From positions 134,741,089-134,805,088 of the forward strand of contig NC_030808.1 of the NCBI RefSeq assembly GCF_001704415.2: a stretch of 64,000 bases of DNA. The letters run 5' to 3'. A program made the translations under genes and the position numbers. Below are positions 35,200 through 47,515 of the stretch, piece by piece; the first letter of the stretch is position 1, and each line of letters begins with the position of its first letter. The stretch comes from Capra hircus (taxonomy: Eukaryota; Chordata; Mammalia; Artiodactyla; Bovidae). The notes under the pieces were generated by a model. The model ran no database searches. It worked only from the letters and a program-made list of their open reading frames with translations, and was not told the origin of the DNA.

Positions 35200-36360
35200 A
35201 GACTGACCATGGCATGACCTTGGGCTCCTTTTCAAAGCTGCAGCTAGGCCAGGGCACCTCTCAGAAGTCTAGCTGTCCCTCGCTTGTCCAGACCCACTTT
35301 GTGTATGATCTGTGTGCTGGCGTCCCACTACTGTCCTCTCCTTCACTCTGGCCCTGCTTGTCCTCCCGTCTCATCTTACCTTCTCCCTCCTGCTGACCCT
35401 TCCCGGCAGCTCCCTGACTTAGCCCTTGGAGAAAATCCTTCTCATGTTCTTCAGATGCCTCTCCCCTTTCTTGGAAGAGCTTTCTCATCTCTTGGTCTTG
35501 CCAACACTCTCGTCCCCTCCTGCCCTGGGTCCTCTCTCAGGGTGGTCTTCATCCCCTGTGATTCTCTCGTCTCTAATGGCCCCTCCTCTGTCCAGACTTC
35601 CCTCTGCTCTCCATTCAGTGCCCCCTGCTGGGCAGCATCACAGGAAGAGGCAGCTCAAGCACCCCTGGGCCATCTCACGGCTTGCTCAGGGGTCAGCACC
35701 CCAACCTGTGACCAGTGTCTATTCTCTGGGATGCCTCCCTCGGCAGGTTCCAATGCTCCTGAAGCAGCAAGACTCCGTGTCCTCCTCCTGACCCCTCAAC
35801 CACGTCACCCTGCGCAAAACACTGTTCCCTCAGTGCTTCTCTCTTGGGCCCTTTCTTCCTCTTCCTCTATCCTTCTACTCAGGCTCCTTTCTCTCCCATT
35901 CACTCAAATGTGGGACTTCCTGAGGCTCCTAGCCCAGCCTTCTCTCTGCATTGTCTTACTCAGTGGTTCCATCTTTACTCAGATAACTGCTCCATGCCAA
36001 GCCACTGCCCCCGTCCCCACCCGCACCTGGAGCTCTAGTCCAGGCCTTTTTGAATATCTCTTCCTGGGCATTCCCACCTGGATGTTACTCAGCTACCTCA
36101 AACCAACACGGACAACACAAAACTCATCCTCTTCATTTTTGGTCCTCCATCAGGGCATGATCAGGGAGCCACTTTCACTCCTCTTGTGATTCTTACTGAG
36201 TCAACCGGAGGCAGAATTTTGGATCTCTCTGACCAATCCTGCTCTAACCTCCATCCTCCTAAGAGTGTCTTGTCTGTAGGCCAGCCTCTCCTGTACCTTC
36301 TGCTCCTTCCCTTTCCATCTTCTTCCCAGTCTTACCTTGGCTGCCAGAGTTAACCTTCTT
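35200..36360 (+). mobile_element. Probable L2 LINE remnant in C/T-rich sequence
   Basis: The C/T-rich top strand and the block CCCACCTGGATGTTACTCAG ... CTACCTCAAACC ... AACTCATCCTCTTC (36074-36143) follow the order of the L2 ORF after its YADD region. A 301-codon frame (35284-36189) overlaps this and is judged a chance product of the base bias. Confidence 0.45.
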
Positions 36361-37529
36361 TTTCTATTTTTTGAAAATCACTCAAGCATTCTGAAAAACT
36401 GGTATGAGAAATGTGTTCCAATAACAAATACTGATGCATAGCAGAGATATATATTTTGGAGTCTGTTACATTGTAAGCTTCCTAAGCAATGAAGGATCAC
36501 TCCACCCTCTTCTCTGCAACTTCTTCTAGGGCTTATGAAAAATAATGATTTATTGGAGGAAAGAATAAATTTTACTGACCAAATAAAGGTGATCTTCCCA
36601 CTGAGAAATATGCACATATGGAATTCATTATTCTAAGAGCTCCTACTGGCAAAAAAAAAATCTTAATGTATTCAAAAGCCTTGGAGGAAGGTATGTGAGG
36701 GACAAGCTTGTTTTCTAAGATAAACCCTCCTGAAAGAAAGAGAAGAATGGAATGCTTAGTACAATCTACTGGGTGAGATGGTCACGTGTAGGAAGTTTTT
36801 ACATGAGACCCACTGACGGGGTCCCTTTTCCACTGCATAGCATCGTGCTGGCTCATATGTTGATGCATTCACTCAACCTATATTTAAGCATGTGCACAGT
36901 CCAGGTAGAGTCCCTGGAGCTGCTTTTCTAGTAGTGATAGCAACTTCAGCCCAGTGGCCCTGACCTCTGGACCCAGACTTGAGACCACAAGGCGCCTACT
37001 GGGGTTGGGCTGCTGCCTGTGGTAGTGAGCCACTAAGGAAATGACCCATGACCTAGACATTATCACTCTCTGCTCTAATTCACCAGCACAAACATCACTA
37101 AGAATGTCGTTCTGAAAAGTTGACATGGTTGGCTGACCCACCATGGAACAGAGGCACCAGCAACCACCATGGTGACTTCATGACAAATGCCTTCCCTCAC
37201 TCTTTCGTACCCAGGAATTAGATTCCTTGGTCTATTTTTTTATTTTTAAAAAATGTATGCAGCAAAATTAGAAAGCACACAGTACCTTTGTTACAAATAT
37301 ACTTTCTCATCTAGGCACAGGATACCAGGAAGCAGCCTTGAAATTGTTTTCAAAGATCTAAGGAAAATATGTTTGTGTGTAAATGTACTTGCTACAGTAA
37401 GCATTTGATTAACTTCCTTTTATCTGGGGGGAAATGCCAAGTTTTGGATACAGGACTAGAGTATAGTGTTAGATTAATCCTTAACAATAAGAGGGGAAAA
37501 AAATATGTTGAAGTCTAATTTTGTCTTTT
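36361..37529. other. Unassigned intergenic sequence
   Basis: No gene or element recognised. Confidence 0.35.
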
Positions 37530-37542
37530 CCTATTCCCCTTT

Positions 37543-37752
37543 CCTGGTGGCTCAGGCAACGAAGAGTCTGCCTGCAATGCAGGAAACCCAGGCTCAATCT
37601 CTGGGTCGGGAAGATCCCCTGGAGAAGGAAATGACAACCCACTCCAGTATTCGTGCCTGGAGACTCCCATGGACAGAGGAGCCGACAGGCAGTCTACAGT
37701 CCATGGGGTCACGAGAGTCGGACATGACTGAGCTACCAAACCTGCCTACCTA
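37543..37752 (+). mobile_element. Bov-tA SINE with target-site duplication
   Basis: Sense copy with CCTGGTGGCTCAGGCAACGA and GTCACGAGAGTCGGACATGA. Flanking repeats CCTATTCCCCTTT lie at 37530-37542 and 37753-37765. Confidence 0.92.
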
Positions 37753-37765
37753 CCTATTCCCCTTT

Positions 37766-38450
37766 TCATGTCTCTTAACCTCTCTTTAAAATTTTTCCTC
37801 ATTTTAATTTTCTGCCCTGCATTCTGGGTAGATTTTTGTAACCTAGCTTCTGATTTACCAGTTTTTTTTTTTTTTCAATTATAGTTGTTCTGCTCTCTAA
37901 TGGGATTTGAGTTTTAAAGTTCAGTGTCTCTTTTTTTTCATTTCCCAGAGTTCTCCTTTGTTTTTTGTAAAAAAAAAAAAATCTCTTTTTACTTAAGTAG
38001 TTGCTTATGTTTTTCATTACACTTTTTGTTTCTTTAATCATCTTACACATTCCTTTTTAATAATTTGGATCTATTAATTCCATTTCTTGAATTTTTAGTC
38101 TCAAGCTGCTCATGTTTTTGCTGACTTTCATTTGTGGTGGTTTCTTTTCTCATGTGGTCCATAAATTTGGATTGTGACTTCATGTTCTTCCAGGCCTTAT
38201 TTGTCAAAATCTCATGGTACAGTAAGATATGAATAAGAAATAATACAGGAAGGCAGGTGGTGGTGCAGGAAGGGTGGCAAAAATTGTGGTCATCACCAGG
38301 TTTTTTCATCAAGTAGCTAGATAGAACTAATAAAGCTATTAGATCAACTATTAGAAGTAAAGGAAAAAAGCAAAAACAACCAAAAAAAAAAAAAAAAAAA
38401 AGGCCTAGTAAAGAATAGCTTACTAAAACCATTAACATTTCAAGAAGCCA
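37766..38450 (-). mobile_element. T-rich sequence, possible L1 5' region
   Basis: Several T-runs, and a pattern like reversed L1M 5' sequence (GTTGTTCTGCTCTCTAATGG). An A-run of about 20 lies near 38381-38401. Assignment is weak. Confidence 0.35.
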
Positions 38451-38599
38451 ACAATACCTAAACAGGGTACTTGACTTTTTAAAAAGTATTTTATAAAAAT
38501 AGCTTTATAAACAATTATACAAAATAGGAATAAGCAAGTCTTAAAATGTGCAAGACTTATAAAAATCTATCAAGCATTATTGAAGACACTGAACTTTTT

Positions 38600-40130
38600 A
38601 AAAAGCAACCCTGAATAAACGGAGTTGTTAAACATGTTCCTGGATACAGAGGTGCAAAATTATAAACATGTCAGTTCTTCCCAAATTAACTAATGGGTTC
38701 AATGCAGTTAAAAACAAGGGCTTTTTAAATGAATGGGGGGGGGGGCACTTCTAGTGGGATAGAATGGGAAGAGGGGGCTGGAGTTGGGAATTTCCCTTCT
38801 CCATTGTGGAAGACTAGAGCTGACCAGGGTTGGATATTTCAAGAGAAAAATTACAAGGTATACTAAAGGACAAAAAACAGCTTGAAAAGACAGAGCAAAC
38901 AGAAGTGGACATGGAGGGGGTGGATATTAGAATTATGAGACCATAAATTCAAAGCAACTAATATGCTAAGGAAACTAACGGATAGAGTATCGACATGCAA
39001 ACCAGATGCCCAACGTAAGCAGAGGAACAAATGCTGGAGATAAGCAGCATTACAGAAATAAAGAGTTCCTTCAATGTCTTATTAGTAGACTGGAACAACT
39101 GAGGAAAGAATCTGAGCTAGCGAATATCTCAACAGAAAGCTCCAAAACTGAAAAGCAAGGAGCACAAAGACTAAAAGACAAAGCAAACAATCAAAAATGA
39201 GCAGAAGATTCAAGGTCTGTGAGACAACAATGATGGGTAGTATACGTGTAATGGGAGGACCAGAGGAGAAGAAAGCAAGGAACAAAAGAAACATTTGAAG
39301 CAGTAATTACTGAAAAATTTTGTTTGTGTTACAAAAATTTTTGTTTGTTAGTTACTAAGTGTCAGGCACCAAACCACAGAACTGGGAAGAAGCTCAGAGA
39401 ACATCCAGCAGGATAATTGCTAAAAAAGAAAGAAAGAAATGAAGGAAGGAAGGAAGGAAAAACAGAAGAAAGACTAGGTGTACAATTTTAAAACTACTGA
39501 AAATAAAAAATAAAAAAATTCTAAAAGAAAACAGAGAGGTAAAACACCTTACCTACAGAGGAACAAAGGTAAAAATTAGCATAGGACTTCACCTTGGAAA
39601 ACATGCAAATCAAGAAGGCAGTGGAGTGAAATTAAGGTGTCAAGAGAAAAAAAAAACCTCACCAACCTAGAATTCTCTACCCTGCAAAATTTCCTTCAAA
39701 AGTAAAAGAGAAATAGACACTTCCTCTGACAAAAATTCAGGAAATCTGTTGCCAATAGACCTTTTTAAACAAGAAATATTTGAGGAAGTTCTTCTAGAGG
39801 GAAGGAAAATAATATAGGTCAAAAACTTGGATCTACACAGAGGGAGAACGTTGAAAAAGTAGTAAGTGAGTATAAAATGAACTTGGCATGCTTATTCTAA
39901 AGTTTGTCTGGGAGAAAAATGTTCAAGAATAGATAAGAATATTTTGAAAAAGATACAGAATGATGGTGATTGGTAGTAGTGATGTGGTTAGAGTGGGGAA
40001 AATTATTAAGGATTTGAAAAATGTATCACTGAAACAGAATAGAGAGCCCTGAAATGGGCATATTTACATGTGAAAATGGGGGAATGATTTAAACAACATT
40101 TTTTTAGGATAAAAAAACTATTCAAATGCT
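38600..40130 (+). mobile_element. Old L1 (ORF1 region and ORF2 bit)
   Basis: AACATGTCAGTTCTTCCCAA (38666) resembles ORF2. From about 38930 the order matches the L1M ORF1 region: GAGGAAAGAATCTGAGCTAG (39100), CCAAACCACAGAACTGGGAA (39370), AGAATTCTCTACCCTGCAAA (39669). The ORF1 coiled-coil part survives only as the frame at 39006-39200. Confidence 0.72.
39421..39462. repeat. (GAAA)/(GGAA) simple repeat
   Basis: AAAGAAAGAAATGAAGGAAGGAAGG-type purine repeat inside the L1 piece. Confidence 0.8.
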
Positions 40131-40225
40131 AGTTTTTAAAAATTATCTATATGAAAAAAAATAAAATTAGAAAGTTATAACCTCAAAAATTAATATTAAC
40201 CTGAAGCTGTAAATTTGTTACATGA

Positions 40226-40515
40226 AGTGAAAGTAAAAGTCGTTCAGTTGTGTCCAACTCTTTGCAACCCCATGGAATATACAGTCCATGGAATCTCCAG
40301 GCCAGAATACTGGAATAGGTAGTTTTCCCTTCTCCAGGGAGTCTTCCCGAACCAGGGTCTCCCGCATTGCATGTGGATTCTTTATCAGCTGAGCCTCAAG
40401 GGAAGCCCAAGAATACTGAAGTGGGTAGCCTATCCCTTCTCCAGCAGATCTTCCCAACCCAGGAATTGAACTGGGGTCTCCTGCATTGCAGGTGGATTCT
40501 TTACCAACTGAGAAG
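40226..40515 (-). mobile_element. Composite Bov-tA dimer
   Basis: A complete reversed Bov-tA is followed, after GGAAGCCC, by a second partial unit starting AAGAATACTGAAGTGGGTAG. The same join occurs at 49.8 kb. Confidence 0.85.
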
Positions 40516-40865
40516 AAAAAATTAATTTTCATACTATATGAAACAATAAATAAAAGAACTTGATATGAAAAAAACTAGGAGAATAATATGAACATAAAGT
40601 TTATAGAAGAGCAAACATAAATGTTCAACAAACACAAGAAAGGGGCCACCCCCTCTGAAGTCAAGGAGACGCAGTGAAATGCAGCAAGAGGATCTTTTCT
40701 TTTTAATAACATGTATCAAGAATTAAACTCATTTTTAATATCAAGTGTTGACGAAGGAAATTGGTACCTTCACTGAATGACCTGAAATTAAGTACAGCAT
40801 TATTTATAACTGTAAAATATAGACATAAACTTATCAACAAGAGGCAGGTGGAGTATGGATCGTCG

Positions 40866-41069
40866 TCATGAAGTCGCTCAGTTGTGTCCGACTCTTCGTG
40901 ACCCCATGGACTGTAGCTCACCAGGCTCTTCCATCCATGGAATTTTCTAGGCAAGTGTACTGGAGTGGGTTGCCATGTCCTCCTCCAGGGGATCTTCCCA
41001 ACCCAGGGATCGAACCCGAGTTTCCTGCATTGAGGGCAGATGCTTTATCGTCTGAGCCACCAGGGAATC
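40866..41069 (-). mobile_element. Bov-tA SINE with target-site duplication
   Basis: Reversed SINE from GAAGTCGCTCAGTTGTGTCC to GAGCCACCAGGGAATC, with GTATGGATC to the left (from 40853) and GTATGGAT at 41070-41077. Confidence 0.88.
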
Positions 41070-41389
41070 GTATGGATACTGCCTAGTAATTGAAGTAAAT
41101 CTGGAGGAACTGACCTTGGAGAACATCCTGTTTATTAAACACAAAAGACTAAGTTGCAAAACACTGTGTACAGTAAGATGAACCTATGGAAAAAATAAAC
41201 TACAGGCAGGACTCTATAAAGGTGTAGAGAGAAGTCTGGAAGAGCACACAGCAAGTAACCAAGGAACGAGAAGGGAATAATAGCTACTGAGTGCTTGCTC
41301 TGTGCTATGAGATGTTACAGATTCTTTACATGTACTAGCTCTAATATTCCCAGCAATTCTGAGAAGATACAACTCTGAAGACTCTCAGA

Positions 41390-42200
41390 TTTAAAGTTCT
41401 ATATCTTTATTCAGTTCAAGGACATTTTCTGAAATTATGTATTTGATTGTGTTCTCCCCAGAAATCTGTTTTCTTTTTCAGTGACTCTTCCTCCGTTCAT
41501 TCTCTAGATCTTTTAATTTTTCTCTCACATTTCTCACCTCTCTGTTTTTTTTTCCTATGTTTTAGGTCACAGTGATTATCAAACTTGAGGTGCACCCCAG
41601 TCTTCTGGAAGGCTTGTGAAAACCCACAGATTGCTGGGCCCTACCCCTAGTTTCTGATTTAGTAAGTCTGGGCTGGAACTCAGAAATTTTCATGTTAAAA
41701 AGTTTCCCAGTAATCCTGATGCTGCTAGTTGGGCATCACATTTTGAGACCTACTGTTCTCAGTTATTTCTTCTATGTCTTTGCATTTTTTAAGTTTGAAA
41801 ATTCCAGTTTCAATTTCCAAGAACATTTTCATTGTTTTCTATTTTCTGATAACTTTTTTCCCTTTGTCTATAAAAGAAAAACCTCCTAAAAATCTCCCTG
41901 AGGATACCAAGTAGACTTTTTTTCAGTTATTTTCTATTCCCTACACTATCTCTGTTTCTTCTGGGTTCATGGTTCTGTTTGTTTATCTTGGCTCTTTTTT
42001 TATGGGTTGTTGGTTTTACTCAAAGATCTGGGGATCCTTGGCTACACATTTATATCTGCGAATGAAGGATTTGTGTTTTAATATAGATGGCTGTATTTAT
42101 CTTCTCTACAATCATAGAATCCATTTCTTCAACAGCCCTCTCCTCCAAGTTGGAACCCTTGGCATATCAACTGGCAAGATTCCATTTAAGGGTCATTGCC
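41390..42200 (-). mobile_element. Old L1 5' region fragments around a hAT MITE
   Basis: Reversed L1M-like blocks (TTCAAGGACATTTTCTGAAA, TTTGAAAATTCCAGTTTCAA) flank the hAT element at 41569-41760. Confidence 0.5.
41569..41760. mobile_element. hAT (Charlie-type) MITE
   Basis: CAGTGATTATCAAACTTGAG at the left and TTTTGAGACCTACTGTT at the right are inverted-repeat ends. Internal CTGGGCCCTACCCCTAG is typical of this MER group. Confidence 0.68.
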
Positions 42201-43725
42201 AGGGCCTCTTCTCTCCCAGCCCCCAGTAAAATGGAGAAGCCTTCTCCTGGGCTGGTAGCACTGGCTGCAGGAACTCCCAACCTTCTCCCAAAACTCTAAT
42301 TTCTTTTATAAGGCACCCTCTGGTTTGGCCTGGGGTGGGTACCATCTTGGCCTACTGTTCTTCCTACTCAATACAGAGGGCAAGCATACAGTGGATGTTC
42401 TCTTGGGCACAACTCTTTCCAGGTCGGCAAAGGACTCACCCTGATTTCTCCTCCCTGCTGTCTCCTGACCTCTGTACCTGTACCTTCTGACCACTGACTC
42501 TTCCCAGGTCCCCATGAGCAGTGGTTCTCACCTCCCAGGCGTCTACATCTCTGGCTGTCTCTCTGCTCTGCCCATCAGGATGGTCCTATATGATTTTCTT
42601 CAAACTCTTCTGGTGGCCCCTGTCCCATGAGTGCTGTGAATTAGTGCTGTAACTTTTCCTTTTGCCATTTTGTAAACTAGTGTAATCAGTGTTAAAATGG
42701 GACTCTTCAGTTCATCTGAGTCACCAACGTGATGGACAATCAGATTCCAACAATTCCGAGACAGACCATCACACACAAAACTTGTAAGAAAATGTCCAAG
42801 GATTGTTCTGTTTCAAGAAAACGAAGGAAGAGCAAGGAAGATGGGAGAATTTCTTTGGAGACAATCTTATTCTAAATCCTACCCCCTCACCCTGCCTACA
42901 GGCCACCTGTAGAAGGGCTGGGCCACAGGGAACAAGAGGGAGAGTGAGGATCAGGGAGCAGGAAACAGCCAGCAAAAGCTGTTGCCTCCTCCTTCCTCCA
43001 GCAGCTCAGTAGGAGACGGGGATGAGCTGGCCCCACCCCCTGGTCCGCTGAACTACCGCAGGAAGCCTGTGAGTCTGGGTAGCTGCTCCTCTGTCTCTGG
43101 TCCTGTCCTTTCTCTACCACCCTGCCTCTTTCTTCTTCCTGCTTTCATCCCTTACCTCTCCTCTCTCTCATTTATTGCCAATTATACCAGCCTCACATTG
43201 CTAAGTTCTCATCACCGTTTATCAGGGACTCTTCCCCTCTCTTTCTGTGTATTCAGCAAACACCACTGCAGACTGTGGTGGTGGATCTAACAGGAGATAA
43301 GAACACACAAGCACAAACAGTGTGATCAAGTTCCAAGAGATGGCAACATGAAGGAGGAACCCCAAATTCAGCCTTGGGGTATCTCAGGAGCTAGGGCTTC
43401 TCAGGAGCTAAGTCAGGAGGAAGAGTGGAGCTGTCCAGGAGAGGGGGATTTAGGAGGAGTCTTCCCTGCCAGAGAGAGCATGGTATGCAGAGTTCTAGAG
43501 ACACCACAAGGTCACTTTATTCTGCTATTGCACACCTCAGCTCTATAAGGTAAGCAGCACAGTGTGAAATACCTCTCACAGGTCAGGAAACTGCGACTCA
43601 GAGAATCTATCCCACTTACAGACCAGAACTGTTTTCCACGCAGTGACAGAGAAGCTGGCAGTAAAGAGAGAAGGATTTGATTATTGCACTGGACTGGTCA
43701 TGTTTATTATAGGATTCTTGAGACT
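42200..43725. other. Unassigned intergenic sequence
   Basis: Repeat-poor, no gene recognised. Short frames occur in several phases. Confidence 0.35.
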
Positions 43726-44640
43726 CAGTTCAGTTCAGTTCAGTTCAGTCGCTCAGTCATGTCTGACTCTTTACGACCCCATGGATTGCAGCATGCCAGG
43801 CCTCCCTGTCCATCACCAACTCCCAGAGTTCACCCAAACTCATGTGCATTGAGTCAGTGATGCCATCTAGCCATCTCATCCTCTGTCGTCCCCTTCTCCT
43901 CCTGCCCCCAATCCCTCCCAGCATCAGGGTCTTTTCCAATGAGTCAGCTCTTCGCCAAAGTTATTGGAGTTTCAGCCTCAGCATCGGTCCTTCCAATGAA
44001 CATCCAGGACTGGTCTCCTTTAGGATGGACTGGCTGGATCTCCTTGCAGTCCAAGGGACTCTCAAGAGTCTTCTCCAACACCACAGTTCAAAAGCATCAA
44101 TTCTTCGGCCCTCAGCTTTCTTCACAGTCCAACTCACATCCATACATGACCACTGGAAAAACCATAGCCTTGACTAGATGGACCTTTGTTGGTAAAGTAA
44201 TATCTCTGCTTTTTAATGTGCTGTCTAGGTTGGTCATACCTTTCCTTCCAAGGAGTAAGCATCTTTTAATTTCATGGCTGCAGTCACCATCTGCATTGAT
44301 TTTGGAGCCCCCTGAAATAAAATCTGACGGTTCCCACTGTTTCCCCACCTATTTCCCATGAAGTGATGGGACCAGATGCCATGATCTTCTGAATGTTGAG
44401 CTTTAAGCCAACTTTTTCACTCTCCTCTTTCACTTTCATCAGGAGGCTTTTTAGTTCCTCTTCACTTTCTGCCATAAGAGTGGTGTCATCTGCATATCTG
44501 AGGTTATTGAGATTTCTCCCGGCAATCTTGATTCCAGCTTGTGCTTCCTCCAGCCCAGCGTTTCTCATGATGTCCTCTGCATATAAGTTAAATAAGCAGG
44601 CAAAACTCAATACAGCCTTGACATACTCCTTTTCCTTTGA
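43726..44640 (-). mobile_element. BovB LINE 3' half
   Basis: Antisense BovB from a (TTCAG)n tail, with INADGDCSHEIKRCLLLGRK in one frame and YADDTTLMAESEEELK (reverse transcriptase motif C) in the 44284-44610 frame. Frame changes show decay. Confidence 0.9.
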
Positions 44641-44644
44641 GCAC

Positions 44645-46400
44645 TGTATTCACACTGTCTTACTACTATCTCTTTGTAGGGTCTTAAATATCTGATAGGC
44701 CAAGATTTTCCGTTTTGTTTTCCTTTAGATTCTTTGGTTCTTAACCCTGTGTATTTTAGAATCAACCTGTCAGTTTCACTAAAAGAAAGAAAAAAAAAAG
44801 AAAACCATCCTATTGAACATTTTGATTGGGAATTCATGAATCTGGAAATAAAGAAAGGAGATTGGACATCATTTTACTTCAAATACTTGTATTCGTTTCT
44901 TTCCTCTCCCTGTTATTGCTATTACATTAACCCTCTGTAACTGTCCCACAATTCTTGGATATCCTTCCTTTCCTTTTCTTCCTTCCTTCCTTTCCTCCTT
45001 GCTTTTCAATTTAGGAAGTTTTGTATCTATACAGTTTCTTTTTTTTTTTTTAATTTTTAATTTTTATTTATTTATTTATTTAATTTTAAAATCTTTAATT
45101 CTTACATGCATTTTCATGTTTGGGAATGCAATTTAGGAAGTTTTTATTCAAATATTTTCGAGCTCACTAGTTCTTTCCTCAGTCATGTGTGATCTACTGA
45201 TGAGCCCATCAAAGGCATTTTTTCATTTCTGTTAATAGTGTTTTTCATTTCTGTTAATAGTGTTTTTCATTTCTAGCATTTTCTTCGGGTTCTATCTTAG
45301 TTTCCATCTCTCTGCTTACACTACCCATCTGTTCCTACATGTCCATTTTTTTCCCCATTAAAGTCCCCAGTGTATTAACCACAGTTATTTAAAATTCCTA
45401 GCCTGATAATTCCAAAATCTCTGCCATATTTGGGTCTGATTCTGATACTTTGTGTCTTCAGTCCTTTTTTTTTTTTTTTTTTTTTTTTTTGCCTTTTAGC
45501 AAGGTTTGCAATTTTTTGTTGAAAGCTGGATGTGAAATATTGTGTGAAAGGAACAAGCAGAGTAGTAGTGGAATATTTTCCATTTGTCTGGCTGGGAGTC
45601 AGGCTGTGTTCACTGCTAGCTGGAGCTACGGTCAGAGGCTAAATTTTCTTCGAGCATTTTTGTTTTTGTCTGCCCTGTTGTCACTGAGTTTCCCAAGAGA
45701 CTCCTTCTTAAATCAGATCTGAGGTTTGCAATCTTTTGGCTATTATCCCTGTTGTACAGGATGTGGAAGTGGGGGAAGGGACACACTCTGTAGTACCATC
45801 ATTGGATTTCAGTCTTTTAGTCGGCCCGTGTCCCTGGGCATCACAAGCGCTTCCCAGCTCCCTCACCTTTTAAGTGAGACAGGAAGCTCAGAGGAGACTG
45901 GAGTTGAATAGTGTCCTTTCCTCAGGTTGGTTAGACTTGGGCAAAACTCAAGTCAGTCAGGCTTTGATAAAATAGTTTCCCTTGAGGGTAGGCCATGTCA
46001 AGGAGAAGAGGGGACTCTGGGCATATTCTAAAATGTTTACTTTTCCCCTCCTCTGCCAGAAGCACAAGGGGAAACTTCTCCAATCTTTACATGAGAGATA
46101 GAGAGGCTCCTGAAAGTAATAAAAGTGTTAGGAATCCCCATGACTGCCCCCTTCAGAGTTTTTAGCTCTCAAGCTTGTCTATGCTGAGCTTCCAGCAATC
46201 TGTCAATTGTAATTTATACTTTTTATCATACTGACCTCTGCTCCTGGGATTCTCCAGGTGAGATATGGGTCTCCGTATCCAACTGTTTCTCTAGTTTTCA
46301 GGGAAACCGTTTGCCCTATGACTTCAATTTTCTGTGGCTCTAAGAAGAGTTGTTGATTTTCCATTTGTTTAGCTTTTTTCTTATGTAGGGATGACAGTGA
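44645..46400 (-). mobile_element. Old L1 fragments
   Basis: Reversed L1M pieces: TAGAATCAACCTGTCAGTTT (44757) from ORF2, and the 5' region around 45380-45560 (CCTAGCCTGATAATTCCAAA, TTTTAGCAAGGTTTGCAAT). T-rich and TTTA repeats occur near 45040-45080, and a run of about 28 T near 45463-45490. 45560-46400 is only weakly assignable. Confidence 0.5.
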
Positions 46401-46429
46401 TGACTTCTAAATTCTCTACATTATGTCTG

Positions 46430-46640
46430 GAAGTGCAAATAACCAAAATGTCTATCAAATGATGACCAGATAAACAAAACATGGTATATTCATAGAACAA
46501 AATATTATTCAACTGTAAAAAAGACTGTAATACTGATATATGCTGCAACATGGATGAACCATGAAAACACTGTGTTAAATGATGAAGCCAGTCACTGAAG
46601 ACCACATGTTAAATGATTTCATTTATATGAAATGTTCAGA
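46430..46640 (+). mobile_element. Old L1 3' end fragment
   Basis: Sense L1: CCAAAATGTCTATCAAATGA, ATGGTATATTCATAGAACAA and GCTGCAACATGGATGAACCA. Confidence 0.72.
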
Positions 46641-46659
46641 ATAGGCGAAAATGTAGAGA

Positions 46660-47515
46660 CTATGACTGTTAGGGTTTATTTCTGGACTCTCAATTCTATT
46701 CTGTTAATCCATTTGCCTATCCTTATGCCAGCACCATACTGTCTTGGTTACTGTAGCTTTGTAGTAAGTTTTGAAACTAGAAGGTTAAAGTCTTCCAACT
46801 TTATACTTTTCTCAAGATTATTTTGGATATTCTGCATCCCTTGTATTTCCACATGAATTTTAAGATCAGTTTGTCATTTCTGAAAAAGAAAAGAAAACCC
46901 CAGCTAGGAGTTAGACTAGGTTTACATTGAATCTACAGGTCAGTTTGGGGAATATTTTCATCTGAACAATATGAAGTCTTCCAATCCAGGACCATGGGAT
47001 CATTTTCCATTTATTGAAAACTTCTTTGATTTCTTTCAACAATGTTTTGTAGTTTTCTATATACAAGCCTTGCATTTATTTTTTCAGATTTATTCCAAAG
47101 TATTTTATTCTTTCTGATGATAGAGTAAATTGGATTGTTGTCTTAATTTCATTTTCAGACTTTATTGCAAGTTTATAGAAATGCAATTGATTTTTGTATG
47201 TTGATACTGTATCCAACAACCTTGCTGAAGGAATGTTGATTTTTTATATTGAGTTTGTACCCAGAAAGCTAACTAAACTTTCTTATTAATGCTAATATGT
47301 TGTATTGTTCTACAGCCATCACAGCAATACAATACATAATGTATTGATGGACCTCATACTCTTCAATCTGTTATGTGGCAGGTTAATTAATTGACTGATT
47401 TTCTGTAGTAATAATATACCAATTTTGTATACCTTGAGTGAATACAACTTGATGCTGTATTCTTTTTATATATTGTTATATTCAATATAACATTTTTAAC
47501 ATAATTCTAAAATAA
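46660..47515 (-). mobile_element. Old L1 ORF2 fragment, left of the BovB insertion
   Basis: Reversed L1: CAGCACCATACTGTCTTGGT (46730), TTTCTTTCAACAATGTTTTG (47031), TATCCAACAACCTTGCTGAA (47210). L1 sequence resumes after 49190. Confidence 0.8.

Noticed and set aside
35284..36189. 301-codon open frame on the + strand
   Set aside because: It lies in C/T-rich sequence and overlaps an L2-like remnant. It has low-complexity Ser/Leu/Pro content, no domain, other open frames in the same region, and no splice or promoter support.
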